Shown: positions 23,101 through 33,906 of the stretch, in pieces
Layout: the number at the start of each line of letters is the position of its first letter
Numbering within the stretch: position 1 is the first letter of the stretch
Source of the DNA: Zarea fungicola
Lineage: Eukaryota; Ascomycota; Sordariomycetes; Hypocreales; Cordycipitaceae
DNA length: 64,000 nucleotides
Direction of reading: 5' to 3'
NCBI GenBank assembly: GCA_900169235.1
Contig: FWCC01000006.1
Coordinates: 124,001-188,000 of the forward strand
Program-made: the position numbers and the translations under genes
Notes under the pieces: model-generated
Database searches by the model: none
What the model was told of the DNA's origin: nothing
The model's input: only the letters and a program-made list of their open reading frames with translations

Positions 23101-23786
23101 ATGCTCAGAAGCAGGCAAACGCTGCTGCTGCTGCTGCCAAGGGACGAGCTGCGCCCGCGATAGCAGCGCCGGCAACAGCACCAAGTGTCGGCGATGCCGG
23201 CGTAACGCCGACATGCTCGTCTGCCATGGATACGTCGCCCTCGTCGCAGCTCGCACCGTCTGACGCGGGCTTTCTCAGCCGCAGCACCGCATCCGGCCTG
23301 TCGACGCCGCTGGACGAGCAGTCCATCATGGACAGCCCCTCACCGCTGGAGAAGAAGGTCGCCATCGCTGTGCCCGAAATGACGCTGTCGGCCAGCCCGG
23401 AGACGCCACTGGCAAGTGCGCCGGCCACGATGGATGGCGAGGATGCGGGCTCGTTCTTCATCCGCTACCAGCCCGAAGGACCGGCACCTGTGGCCATGAC
23501 GGCGAGCGAGGACTCGCTGACGTGGCTTCCGCCAAACATGCTCACACCGTCGGCCAACACGCCCATTGCGACGCCGAGCCCCGCCAAGAAGAAGGTGGTG
23601 TCGCAGCTCTTTCAGTACACCGCGGGCGGCATCTCGTTTGCGCCAAAACCCGGCCATGAAGGTGGTGGTGGTGGTGGTGAAGCCAAGAATGTCGTGCATG
23701 ACGGTGCTGGTGGTGCCGCGATCAAGCCCGAAACGCAGCGAAAGCCCATCTGGGATGTTCCCGAGATGACGATACAACGGATATAG
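20154..23786 (+). CDS. HOS3: Hos3-type class II histone deacetylase (1210 aa)
   Basis: Single long exon. A Ser/Pro/Arg-rich low-complexity N-terminus (1-175) precedes the arginase/deacetylase fold (about 180-590). Motifs in order are an H-D-x-x-Y-G-H segment (about 182), R-P-P-G-H-H-C with the catalytic His pair (about 355), D-F-D-L-H-H-G-D-G zinc ligands (about 396), F-F-S-A-G-F-D-A with the third zinc ligand (about 520) and V-L-E-G-G-Y-S (about 571). All active-site residues appear intact. The remaining 600 residues are Ala/Pro/Ser-rich, with basic tracts and no fold, as usual for filamentous-fungal Hos3/HosB proteins. The role is deacetylation of histones or other Lys targets; in filamentous fungi it is linked to growth, stress and secondary-metabolite control. 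Confidence 0.9.
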   Translation: MAPPTPASASRRLSVNTHSTTNTPCKDDDGGLTQSLSQLSLQTPSGQRNGAGATRRLSEASRPLKPPSRSTSQSPAQRVPSRSPSGRQSRPTTPTLLRKASMNSLHSASGHGPGRAPSRRSSMTQAMSPKLPRSPSVGRMPVEEPKPPMTAASVAADYFRSELHVHHDSESSLLSSETVVILHDAVYGHRFSRPRTSRNALSTIVERPERVKAAVLGVSLAYVRLGGRHDDGAFPVHPRANIHDIPKIPFRIRKSKRSVALTSPAVTNVHGTKWMEELKLMCDTAESKLALGGKELQRPDNIERDDPAQPLHEGDLYLCAESLDAMEGALGAVCDGVDAVFSPAPAAPRRAFVAVRPPGHHCAAAHPSGFCWVNNVLVGIMHGALTHGLTHAAIIDFDLHHGDGSQAIVWQHNARANAATKNFPPWKKTSIGYFSLHDINSYPCEMGDEEKVKNASLCIDNAHGQSVWNVHLQSWKTEQEFWAIYESKYSVILSKTRAYLQEQAQRLRSEGKEPRAAIFFSAGFDASEWESAGMQRHQVNVPTEFYARLSQDVVKIANEQGLHVQGRVISVLEGGYSDRALFSGVFSHLSGLVSDQSDQAQENVRGLGYEMGQKLGTIAEPGPDAMETQRPTGPSLHRYDASWWSSQHLDSLESLVSHLPEPPRPPRTGTPPTYFSPTQASSARVTDPMKVRRSLSGLSSTIQRPRPASPVAPDVPWTIAAHELSKVLIPCDRQTDSCKAEDLNAEATRARRDRQSILLGIPIPPTPVPQERPTSRMALRERRAKPSAWSTEEERPRTANAASPSKQSTSRSARAKSTEAELAIAAAAAPGGQQRRQSRRVSESGVSRSPIKEDSVPVPPLPAEYEQMAGSRPTTSGSSRAGSGMSGKAVLEPAPPAGKLNVKKTRQRPSAVAPKAPPPTTPRPATATARRTTTPSSKAKTAVKPRQKSVPLSPVMPASEPPAPPVDKITTGMKKIKINLITNAQKQANAAAAAAKGRAAPAIAAPATAPSVGDAGVTPTCSSAMDTSPSSQLAPSDAGFLSRSTASGLSTPLDEQSIMDSPSPLEKKVAIAVPEMTLSASPETPLASAPATMDGEDAGSFFIRYQPEGPAPVAMTASEDSLTWLPPNMLTPSANTPIATPSPAKKKVVSQLFQYTAGGISFAPKPGHEGGGGGGEAKNVVHDGAGGAAIKPETQRKPIWDVPEMTIQRI

Positions 23787-24416
23787 AAATAGAAGAGAAG
23801 TCCGCAACTATCCATCTTTAAGTTCTTTTCTTCTTCTTTCTTTTTTTTTTCACTTGCAGTCGCTGTTTTCATTGCGGTTTTAGAGCGAAACTGTTCTTGT
23901 GTTTTTCTGCTGGCATCTCAAAAGTACAAGTTTCGTGGTCAAACGCTGCTGTTTTTTTCTTTCTTTCAAGGATAGAGTTCTAGCCGGCATAATAGCTCTT
24001 TCATCTTTTTCTTGTTTAGGATTGTCCCTTTTTATTCCCTCATTGTCCACGGCCGGTTTTCTTCCTCCTTCTTTCGTTCGTTCTTTCTTTCTTTTTTTGC
24101 AAATTTTCATCCAGTGGTCTTATTACTTTTTGGTTGATTATTATTTCTATTTCGTATGATACCCCGTGTTTTACATGGTGTTGATAAATTGTCCCATTGG
24201 TGGACTGTCTTTTTTATTCTCTTTCGTCCTCTATAATAGAACTGTCTGTTGGTTCCCTTTGTCCAGGTTTCCCCATTTCAATGGTGTCCTGTATGTGTTG
24301 TAATTCTAGACAAATTCGGCGTTGGTCTATTCTATTTCTTTATCTGCCAATCCCACCGTCCTGTGTAATATTATGAGTTTTGCGCGGTAAAAGCGTGTGC
24401 AGTATGTGTGTGCTTC
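23787..24416. other. Convergent 3' region, pyrimidine-rich
   Basis: Space between the HOS3 and histidinol-phosphatase 3' ends. The plus strand is strongly T/C-rich (CTTCTTCTTTC.. and TTCGTTCGTTCTTTCTTTC runs at 23825-24100), fitting 3' UTR sequence. No gene is visible. Confidence 0.5.
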
Positions 24417-25539
24417 TTAGTTTGGCGTCTCGAATTGTGAGCGAATCTCGGACAGAGGCACAGCCACGTCCTCCAGCCTTGCCCGCTCACCCGTATAAGG
24501 GTGCGGGCTTCGTCGAAACGTATATACCTGCTCGACGCCTAGATTTTGCAGATATGTGACGGCGCCGAGGTAGTTGGTGGCAACATGGCTGGTGCCATGG
24601 CTGTCATCGGAGAGGGTGAATCTGCCGCCAAGTTTGAGCCATTCCTGCACGAACAAAAGAAATTAAAAATCAGCTCTCCTTTTTTTTTTAAAAAAAAAAT
24701 CCCCCAAAAACAAGTAAAAAAGTGCATACCTCGGAAATAATGCGGCCAGGGTACGGCTCCGCGAGCCCTTTGCGCAGCGCCGCGCTGTTACACTCCAACC
24801 ACGCGCCTTGCGCCGCGGCGACCTTTAGATTCCGCACCACGCGCTCCCACACGCCCTTCCACTGCCGCACGTCCCTCCCCGGCTCCGCGCTCAGCAGGCG
24901 AATCAGGTCAAAGTGGCCCACGATGCGCGGCCGCAGCGTCGTGAGCATCTCGTGCTGCAGGTCGTAGTAGTCCTCGTACAGGGTCTCCTCGGTGCCGTCT
25001 TCGGGGCGTCCCGTCCGCGAGGAGGCGGCGACGGCGCGCGCAAACATGGCGGCGTCGTAGTCAATGGGGATGCTGTGGACGTGGTGCACGGAGCCGATGA
25101 AGTAGTCGATGCACGGGGACGCGGCGGCGAGGCGCGCGACGAGGCCGCCGAACTCGGGCCGGATGAACTCGGACTCGAAGCCGATGATGATGTGAATCTG
25201 CGATGCGTAGGCGGCCTGCAGGCGCTGGGCCTCCCGGAGGTACGCCTGGTGCTGCAGGGGCATGGAGGTGAGTGAGGCCTGGGGGTCATTGAGCTAATGT
25301 ATTATGAGATGAGGTGTCAGCAAAGTAGTTTATGTATCAGACTGGAAATCAAGCGAGGCGAGGAAAGAATAATTTTTTACCTCTTCGGGGTATAAATCGC
25401 ATTCTTGATAGCGTGGCATGTGCTCTGTGAGACCTATCGTCTTGAAGCCGACGGTGATGGCTTGCTTTATCACGTCCTCGAGCTTGTCCACGGCATGGCC
25501 GCAAAACTGCCCCGAGTGGGAGTGCATAGTAAACGCCAT
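24417..25539 (-). CDS. HIS2: Histidinol-phosphatase, PHP family (316 aa)
   Basis: Three exons: 25539-25381, 25293-24730 and 24644-24417, all joined in phase 0. The enzyme dephosphorylates L-histidinol phosphate, the penultimate dephosphorylation step of histidine biosynthesis in the cytosol. The PHP metal-binding signature is visible in order: M-H-S-H-S-G-Q-F-C-G-H (residues 5-15), G-L-T-E-H-M-P (about 37), G-F-E-S-E-F (about 85), V-H-H-V-H-S-I-P-I-D (about 110), G-H-F-D-L-I-R (about 180) and S-D-D-S-H-G (exon 3). I chose the Met at 25539 because it starts right before the conserved M-H-S-H-S; an in-frame upstream ATG at 25626 would add 29 residues with no homology pattern. The length is close to the family norm. 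Confidence 0.9.
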
Positions 25540-26823
25540 TGTCGTGGTGCTTTCCGCGAGGTTATCGGTGTAGGTTGTGATGTAGTTGGATTTACAGCTA
25601 CCCACTCTGGCCAGCGTCGCGGGCAATCGTTTCGTGGTTTTATACGTATTTTCTTTCCGGATGATAATTAACCAGTCCCCCCCGGGCTTCTAAAATTACC
25701 CGTGAGGTCTTTTTTTTCTTACTGCACCTTTTTTTCACGTGGTGGATTCCAGTGACGTGAATCGACGAAAGTGGAAACTTTTTTATGGCCCGTACCCGTA
25801 CTCGGAGCCGGGGAAGCGGGCGTCGCGCCATCGCGGATCGCGCACCGAGGAACAGCCTGATGGGCCAATTCATTAGTCAAATGATAGGTGGCGGCTTGTG
25901 GGAGGGAGGACGGTCAACTTGCTCGTATGTTTGGCCATTGGCAATGCTCGTATGAGAGGAGCAGATTGCTGGGAACTGAGACAAGCAGACCAACACACTT
26001 TGGTCTTCTTTCGGTTAATGCAAGAAGAAAAAGAGTACTAAATCGCGGGATAAACTAGCTATACTGTTCCTATGCTGTCATTAATTTTAATCAGGAACTG
26101 ATCCTACCGGTTTTGACCGAATTGGTGCAAGTTTCCCACATGGGTCTGCAAATGGCCAATTAAGCCTCACTTAAATGTCATCAAAATTAATTAATTCTAT
26201 TCCTTTTTATTTTAAATGTACTAAAACATTGCCTACAAGTTCCGGCCTTTCAAACTTGGCAGCCTCAATTATTGCCACTCCGGTCAACCTCATCCTCCTC
26301 ACCCGAGTCTTCACTCTCGACATCACCACAGTCAAACCCCTCCATTGCATACACGGCTTCTCGTACGGCCTCCCCACCACCTTGATCCAGTTCCAAGTCG
26401 CTACCCGGTACCAAAGTCGCAGGCCCCAAAAGGTCAAGAAACCACACGAGCCGAACCAAAGATTGCCGCCACGTGCAGCCGAGATGCGTCGCTGCCCTTC
26501 GCGGTTACTCATAAAACTCGCAAAGCCTCCAGCTTTGCCTGCAACGCAGAATTACCCTACACAAAGTCATTGAATGCAACCGCTTTGAAGATTTTGGACG
26601 TATTTAAAATGTGTCGGTGAAGAAGCAATGTTAGTATAGCTGCGCCTCTCATTTGTCTAGGTTCGCGATTGTGTCCTAGAGAAGCTGCTGGCAACGACAG
26701 GCAGTAGCGTATTTGATCTTCAAGGTGCACATTGGACAAGCTCGAGGTGGTGGCTTTAATACAAAACTCCCCATATTGCTCATTATCCCACGTATATATA
26801 ATACAGAGTCTCGGTGGTCTCCT
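25540..26823. other. Intergenic region upstream of HIS2 and downstream of GH127
   Basis: About 1.28 kb. The part adjacent to HIS2 is its promoter. Around 26207-26573 several frames are open on both strands; one minus frame (26265-26459) is strikingly acidic at its end (S-E-D-S-G-E-E-D-E-V-D), but I found no start or splice continuity or domain to call it a gene. Confidence 0.45.
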
Positions 26824-29001
26824 TTACAGCCGCTTAAGCCCAGTCCTCATTTGTCCATTTCCACCCCTGTTTCCGCGATAAAAGTATGGCACGAATCTGA
26901 CTTGAACAGGCTCGCTAGTCTCCTTAGCATTAGATGCATTGAACCCGGGGAAATTCCCACTGGTCAATGTTATCTCTTTTGTAACGACTGCAGGAGCCTT
27001 GACGACCACAATTTCCTCATCCAGGAGGCTATCGTGTATAGTATCCTCCTCAAGTTTTGCATTTTCAGCGATGCGGACAGACTTGAAGTGGTCCTTCACC
27101 CAAGAATTGTCTACGTCTTCGGCGCAGTATACTATCGGACCTCGAGCAACGGTCAATGTGTCTTGATTTGTGTGAGGATGATGCGTAAGGAATCGAGGGG
27201 CAAAAGAACCAGGGCTAAGCAACAAGGTCATTGTTTGTTTGCGTTGAGCCAATGTGTAGTTTGGCGATAGAATAAGGTATGACTTTTCCACATGTAGATT
27301 CTCCGAAACGGCAGGCGTCATCTGAAAACGATTAAGAGACGAAATTAGCATCTGTTACCATCCAATTTGATGAGGATCCGACAACTTACATTCCATCGAC
27401 GTCCGTCGTCAAAAGGCTTAGCCCAGCCTGGAAGTCGCAGTTTGATAGTCACGCAAAGGGACTGTGGCGCATCAAGCACAAATCTGACTGAATTATCCCA
27501 TGGCCAATTTGTTTCCTGCGCAAGAGAAACAGTCTGACCAGCCACCTCGAATGTGATGGTGGCAGAATTGTACAGGTGCACGATAATCTCAACGTCTGAG
27601 CCACTCGCCTTGTGAGACCACATGTAGCCACCCAGCATTCCGAACGTCCTTGTCAAGTTTGGCGGGCAGCACGAGACCTCGAACCAGTTTTCTCTCTTTG
27701 ACGGTCGCTCCACACAACTAGCCAGATGGTTCTCGTAGAGAAACTCCTTTCCATTTTGGCTCATTCCCCCGAGGACGGTGTTGTAGAGCGACAGCTCCAT
27801 GATGTCGCTATACTTGCCGTCGAGATCGAGCTGCAACATGCGTTCGGCAAGCATCATGACCCCAATGCTTGCACATGTTTCTGCATAGCATCCGCCCTCA
27901 TCGTGACTCTGTGGAAGGAAGTAATCAATTCCAAACCCTTCCCATTGCTGTATCGCTCCAATTCCGCCCGTGAGGTACATTTTCTTGTTGACCATGTTAT
28001 TCCAGAGCCTCTCGCAAGCTGATTTGTATGCCTCAAAGCTTGATGGTTCCTTCTCGACATCACGAGAGTGCAACACCAGATCGGCCACAGACGTCAATAG
28101 ATACATGGCTCTAACAGAGTGTCCTTCAATAGTGTCCTGTTCCAGAATAGGCTTGTGCGCCTGCTGATACCATACGGCGTTCGATGTAGGCCATGCATCT
28201 CCATAAGGCCTGTCATCAGGCTCATCACCGCGCTTCTTGGCTTCATTGACATAGTAATGTTCGCCCTGGGCGCCGTGCGGGTTTCCTCTCTCAGTGATGA
28301 AGTACCTGGCAAGATCGTACGCTTTCTTCTCCTGTGTACGGTGGTAAAGCCGCAGCAAGGCAAGTTCAATCTCAGGATGACCAGGATAGCCGTGGATTTG
28401 ATCTGGGCCAGGACCAAACGTTTTATGCAAAAGATCAACATACTTTAGAATCGGAGTGAGCAGATCGTCGTTTTTGAAGTGTTGCTGGTGAATGAGAGCG
28501 GCCTCGATCAGGTGCCCAGCATTATATCTGTGAAAACCACACCGTTAGTGCCTGGGACCGAATGTAGTATTTTATCATTAGTGTTTCAACTTACAGCTCG
28601 TGCAAGTCTCGCACATTGGTGAATCTATGACCGGGATTGACGAGGGTAAAATGAATGTTCAAGTAACCATCGCTGCACTGTGCACTCGCAATCATACCAA
28701 CCAGTTCCTTCACCGCAGCTTCGATAACTTCACTATCTTTCTGATCTCCCTTCTCGGCAAGAAAGTAACATGCTCCCTCCAGCCATTTGGCAACATCTGA
28801 ATCCCAGAATAGTGCCTTGTAGCCGTCATCATATAATGGGTGCCACTTTAGACGAAAAGCATCATAACGACCGGTGGACTTGAGAATATCCAGCTGTGTC
28901 TGAATTGTATTGCTGCGCACAATATCTCGCCTTTTACCCCAAAAGGAGGATGGCTCAATAGCAGTTTGGTGGAATGTCTCCTGCGGGTATGGAGCAGCCA
29001 T
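26824..29001 (-). CDS. GH127 beta-L-arabinofuranosidase (680 aa)
   Basis: Three exons: 29001-28595, 28527-27390 and 27321-26824. The junctions restore D-L-H-E-L-Y-N-A-G-H-L and G-R-R-W-N-M-T-P. The protein is the DUF1680/GH127 family: retaining cysteine glycosidases that remove beta-L-arabinofuranose from arabinans and hydroxyproline glycoproteins. The (alpha/alpha)6 barrel markers are present: W-L-E-G-A-C-Y, C-S-D-G-Y-L-N, Y-N-A-G-H-L-I-E-A-A, and the nucleophile region S-C-C-P-P-N-L-T-R with its zinc-binding cysteines; an E in the C-Y-A-E-T-C-A-S segment supplies another ligand/acid. No signal peptide is visible (the N-terminus is M-A-A-P-Y-P-Q-E), so it probably acts in the cytosol on imported oligosaccharides. 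It is divergent from the MFS permease at 30056. Confidence 0.9.
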
Positions 29002-30055
29002 GTCGGTAGAGCTGAAGTCGACTACTCAGGGGAGGAGGCGTAAGGCGGGCTTTGGTGCTGGGCGACTATGCAAGGGCTTCCGGAAAGCATTTCTAGAGGA
29101 CAGGTCTTTTAAGTCATTGTCGTGACACCAAAGTCCACATTCGCGATCTATGAGACAAGCGACAGATGGATGGCGACCTCTGATTCGTGCGCTTACAGCT
29201 ATTTGGGAATAGCCCCGGTAGTGACTCAGCGAGCGGATCTCGAGCTCCAAAAGAGTGTAGATGCATTGGTCCGGTGGAGACGGCGTACGCTTGTTAGGCA
29301 CGAGGGCGAGACTTGGAGGGCGCTGTTTGTTTTCGGGGTACACAAGTACGACCATTCTGAATGGGCATTTACCCGAGTACAAGGAAGATTAATGATATAC
29401 ATCTGTTTCACGAATAGAAAAGAGGAAGGGTGCGAGTCGCTGACTAACACGAGAGCAAACCTTCCTTGATGCGGACCCCGAGCATGCCTGACTCGGTCGT
29501 GACAATGGTCTGAACGTACTAGCTCAGTTTAAACATGCGCCCCACGGGATACTTGTGCATCTGCTCGGGTCATGCCAAAGCCATGTGGCTCTTGATTGAC
29601 GCGCATAACTCTTCTTCCACATCATCCGTTTGGCTGCAGATCATTGGCGCGCATAGCTCTTCTGCCATACCCGTTGCACAGGGGTCAAAGCGGCCCGGCT
29701 TCTGATTGACGCGCATAAATTCGCCGGTGGACTTGTCGATTGCTGTGGCGGGCTGACAACGCTTGGCAATAGTAGCAAAAGAGGCAAGAAGATCGCTGCT
29801 TTCTCTGTCTTTTCCATAAATCCGGGGTCCCACGGGGAAGTACTGCTAGCGCTTATGCCTCCCCCAGACCAATTACTCTGTTAGGTTCGGCTCGAGTTTA
29901 CATTCAGCCTCATGAGGCTTCGGCAAAATCAACATAAAAACTTGCGTCTTTCTCTTCACAAGAACAATACTGCCTCCATCAGTATCTTGCCTCAAAGTTG
30001 CAGGTTCTCTTCATTTCCTGTATCTATCTAGACAACACACAACAGTCTTGCAGTC
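29002..30055. promoter_or_regulatory. Divergent promoter of GH127 and MFS permease
   Basis: The 1054-bp space between two divergent genes carries three copies of ATTGRCGCGCATA at 29595-29607, 29643-29655 and 29705-29717, all in the same orientation, within 123 bp. CreA-like CCCCAC/CTCCCC hexamers occur near 29536 and 29860. This is consistent with co-regulation of hydrolase and transporter. A minus-strand open frame (29570-29833) overlaps the repeats but has no domain. Confidence 0.5.
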
Positions 30056-32066
30056 ATGGAGACGGAGGTCAAGCAAGTTGTGCCCACCAGTGGTGGAAAC
30101 AAGGCCTTTGACTTGAACGATCCTAGTGTCGTGGACCTTATCCATCGTGCTCAGCAGAGCGATGCCGAGGATAGGGACTTGACTATCAGGCAAGCTCTAA
30201 AGAAGTATAAAAAGGCAGTTTTTTGGGCCATGTTTCTGTCAGTCAGTCTGATTATGGAAGGTTATGATCTCGTCGTGGTATGTATAACTACCCTTTTGCC
30301 ACATCATTGCCTCGATTTGTGAAAATGAGTAAGCCGACTGACAAAGAGGTGTAGATCAACTCATTTTACGGTCAAACACAGTTTCAGAATCGATTCGGTG
30401 TTGTCAATCCAGCGACCGGAAAAAAACTCATTACGGCAGCATGGCAGTCTGGCCTTACAAACTCTGGAGTTGTTGGTCAACTCACTGGCCTCCTCATTAA
30501 TGCATACGCGCAAGATAAATTTGGCTGCCGACACACCATGATGTTCTTCATGGGCTGGATGACCTTGGCCATTTTCATCCCCGTCTTTTCTCCATCTCTC
30601 CAGATTCTCGCCTTTGGTGAAGCCATGTGTGGTGTCAGCTGGGGTGTTTTCCAGGTTAGTGTTGAAAGGCTCTGGGTTATGCTTTATACGGCACTATACT
30701 GACCAGTTACCGATTCAAATCTAGACCCTTTCCACTACCTATGCGTCCGAGGTTGTACCAACAGTCCTGCGCCCATATGTCACTGCTTTTGTATGCATGT
30801 GCTGGGGAGCCGGCATTTTACTTTCCTCTGGCGTCGTCCGAGCTGTAGCTGGAATCGAAGGTGACTTGGCCTGGCGTCTCCCGTTTGTGCTTCAGTGGGT
30901 GTGGCCTATTCCGCTCTGCATAGGAGCATATCTAGCCCCTGAATCGCCCTGGAATGCAGTTCGACGTGGGAAACTGGACCTTGCACGAAAAAGCCTGATG
31001 CGTCTTCGTGAAGATACACCAGACAAGGAGCAGCAAGTAGACTCTGCTCTTGCTCTTATTCAACACACGACAGCGCTGGAGAATGAAGAGTCTGGCGATG
31101 CCAGTTTCCTCGAATGCTTCAAAGGCACCAATCTTAGACGTACAGAAATTGTAAGTGCCACACGCAGGCTAATCCTTCATTTCTAGTATGGCCCTTTGAG
31201 ATCTAATGCTGGTGTCATAGAACTGTGTGGTTTGGGCTGCGCAGTATCTCTGCGGTAATACTATCCTTGGATACGCTGTTGTGTTCCTCGAAGCAGCTGG
31301 GTTCGACGAGATTCAGGCCTTTGATGTCAACATTTCTCTCTCTGCTTGCTACATTGTCGGCGGCATCATTTGCTGGTTTCTTATGCCGCACGTTGGCCGC
31401 GCAACAATTTACATGAGCGGCCTGGTTTTCATGTTCTGCTGCTTGATTGCCATTGGCGGTCTTGGTTGGGCCCATGGCAAGCCTTCTCAACTGGCGATTG
31501 GCATTCTGCTGGTCATCTCCACGCTGTGCAACATGATTACTATTGGACCCGTCTGCTACCCCATCGTGGCCGAGACGCCGTCTGGCCGACTCCGATACAA
31601 GACGATTGTGATTGGACGATTTGTCTACTCCTTAACAGGCATCTTCAACAATGCTGTTACCCCTCTCATGATTTCCCCGCTCTGTAAGTTTCGTTTGCAG
31701 CCAATCTGGTCCGTGGCTATTCGCGAAAAATGTGTACTAACATTTGCAAGCATGGAATTGGGGTGCCAAGGCAGCTCTATTCTACGCTGGAACGAACTTG
31801 TGCTGCATGATATGGTGCTGGTTCCGCCTCCCCGAGACAAAAGGCCGAACTTTTGGTGAGATTGATATCCTCTTTGAGAATAAGATTTCCGCCAGAAAAT
31901 TCAAATACACCAAGGTAGACGGTAAGTGCACTGCATCCCGACGTACAACTATTTTGAAAATATCAGAAGATGTAACCAGACAACAGAATTCGCGCACCAG
32001 GGTCATTACAATGAGAAGATGGGAGTTGATTACCAGCACGACGAAGACGCTGAGCCGCAAGCTTAG
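30056..32066 (+). CDS. MFS sugar transporter, maltose/alpha-glucoside permease type (553 aa)
   Basis: Six exons: 30056-30277, 30355-30654, 30725-31150, 31221-31683, 31751-31921 and 31987-32066. All introns have GT..AG ends and conserve frame. The protein is a 12-helix plasma-membrane sugar:proton symporter of the fungal MAL-permease subfamily. Visible markers include the first helix (S-L-I-M-E-G-Y-D), D-K-F-G-C-R in loop 2-3, P-E-S-P-W after helix 6, and the end-of-helix-12 P-E-T-K-G-R-T-F-G-E-I-D. The last exon gives the hydrophilic acidic tail (H-D-E-D-A-E-P). The length equals that of typical members. It shares a promoter with GH127, suggesting uptake of the oligosaccharide that the GH127 then trims. 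The actual substrate (maltose-like or arabinose-containing) is not decidable from sequence. Confidence 0.9.
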
Positions 32067-32544
32067 AGATGCTATTATTTATTTCAATGCACTTAGCTCC
32101 TCTAATGGTTTCCCATTAACAGTTGCTTACTCATTACTATTTTCTATTGAACTCTTGCTGACACGAAGCTTGCGTATCACATCGCATTATTTCGACCCTT
32201 AAGTTGGTCGCCACCAAAGCCCTCTTGGGACGCTTTAACATTTACAAGGCTATTTCAATATTCCGAATCGCGAAAATACTGTGACATGAGAAGGGAAGCT
32301 CTCTGGTATCTGAATTATTAAAGCTTACAATGCGCCGGGACTGTCACGTAAACTGATTGAATAAGCCAGGCTGATAAATTGCATCACGCAATCACGTAAC
32401 CGCACCGCCCCCATGTAATGGCTGAAGTATAAAATGAATATGAATTGACCGCAGCACAGAAGAATATAAACCAATATCGACTCACCGGAACCATTCAATA
32501 AAATTAAAATAGTTCCCGCGAAAATACAAAACCGTGCAGACAGT
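32067..32544 (+). other. Intergenic region upstream of SDR gene
   Basis: The promoter region of the SDR. No gene or clear element is visible. Confidence 0.5.
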
Positions 32545-33583
32545 ATGGCTCCTACCACTGTTTTAATCACTGGTGCCGCTCGTGGTAAGCATGTCGCCCT
32601 CTCGCACAGATTTCTTCAAGTGACTTCATGGCCTTCAAGCCTCGTCAATTCATTGTTCCCTCAAGTCTCGTCTCAGGACTCAAGCTAAACCCATCGCAGG
32701 TCTTGGACGTGCGCTTACAGAGGCATATCTGTCGCGCCCAAACCATATCGTCATCGCCAGCGTTCGCGATACATTGGCCTCATCGGCCGTCTCACTCAAG
32801 ACTCTGAAAGCTGCGGAAGGAAGCCACCTGATCCTTGTTAAAATTATAAACGAGTCAGAGACGGACACCGCGGTCGCTGTGGAGGCCATCGAAGCTGCAG
32901 GCATATCGTCGCTTGATGTGGTGATTGCGAACTCGGCCATTTGCGACAGCTTCTCACGTCTGGAGGGTATTACCATGAAAGACTTCCGGCAGTTTTTCGA
33001 AGTGAATACATACTCGGTCATGCGGCTTTTCACCGCTGTGTTCCCATTGCTAAAAGCTGCGGCCGATCGCAACGGCACGCCCAAATTCGTCGGAATCAGC
33101 ACCATAGCGTCCCGAATCAGCAAAGTCGAGGAGAACGTCCCGTTTCTTCTGGGTGCCTATGGAGCGAGCAAAGCTGCCGTAAACTACATTGTTCGCCGCG
33201 CTCATGCGGAGAATGACTGGCTTCAGGCTTTCCTGTTGGAGCCGGGGTAAGTAAATCCCGTCTTAGTCGCGGGATATGTACTCTGAGAAAGATTTTTTCT
33301 TTTACAATTATTAATTGCTGCATCTTTCCTTTGTCTAGTGTCATCCAAACCGAAATGGGAAACTCGGGCTGCCAGTACTTTGGCTGGCCAGGAGCTCCCG
33401 TCAAAGTCAGCGACAGCGTCGAAGGACTTGTCCAGCAGGTAAGAACAAAATTAACCATATTAAATAGGAGTTTGTTTTGAATCTTCATGTTGTTAATAAT
33501 ATGCTTTGTAGATTGATGGATCCACCCGCGAATCTACCTCGGGCAAGTTCTTTGACTACCTCGGTGAGGAGCAAGGCTGGTGA
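32545..33583 (+). CDS. Short-chain dehydrogenase/reductase, Nor-1-like (252 aa)
   Basis: Four exons: 32545-32584, 32700-33246, 33339-33438 and 33512-33583. The protein starts right at the nucleotide-binding motif T-G-A-A-R-G-L-G (split by intron 1 before the second Gly), followed by an N-S-A-type segment, G-I-S-T-I-A-S with the catalytic Ser, and the active-site Y-G-A-S-K. All SDR catalytic residues are therefore intact. The arrangement V-L-I-T-G-A-A-R-G-L-G-R-A-L ... P-N-H resembles the norsolorinic-acid-reductase-like (Nor-1) subfamily, whose members reduce ketones with NADPH in polyketide and other metabolism. No polyketide synthase is nearby, so a metabolic ketoreductase role is only inferred. 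It lies between the MFS permease and a bZIP regulator on the same strand. Confidence 0.88.
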
Positions 33584-33906
33584 ACCGAGTCTGAAAGTGG
33601 TACATCTCAAGTCAAGTATAGTCTTGAATCATGTTATGTATGAAATTGAGCTTAGGAGTGCTACGGCTTTAATCAGGCTGCGGCTTTTCCCCTCCTAGCT
33701 GACAAATTCATGGTTATCATGTGACATCACGTAAAGCCTGACTGACAAATACATGTAAATGTTTAAAATTGCATCTTCACTCACATAATACCACGTTGAA
33801 AATTGCCTAGTATCATTACGCATGCAGAGGGAGTCTATTGGGGACCATTGCATTGTACATGGCCACTGTTCCAAACTGCATTAGCAAAAACTGGGCAACG
33901 CCTTCA
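33584..33906 (+). other. Short spacer upstream of the bZIP gene
   Basis: This 323-bp spacer holds the 3' end of the SDR transcript and the promoter of the bZIP gene. No additional gene is visible. Confidence 0.45.

Noticed and set aside
21977..23101. 374-codon antisense frame inside the histone deacetylase gene
   Set aside because: It lies opposite the Ser/Pro-rich coding region, where codon bias opens the reverse frame; it shows no domain.
26207..26573. Overlapping open frames including an acidic C-terminus-like stretch on the minus strand
   Set aside because: No start, splice continuity or recognisable domain; several frames are open at once, which suggests composition rather than coding.
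29570..29833. 87-codon minus-strand frame in the GH127/MFS promoter
   Set aside because: It overlaps the triplicated promoter motif, which accounts for its internally repeated residues; no domain or start context.
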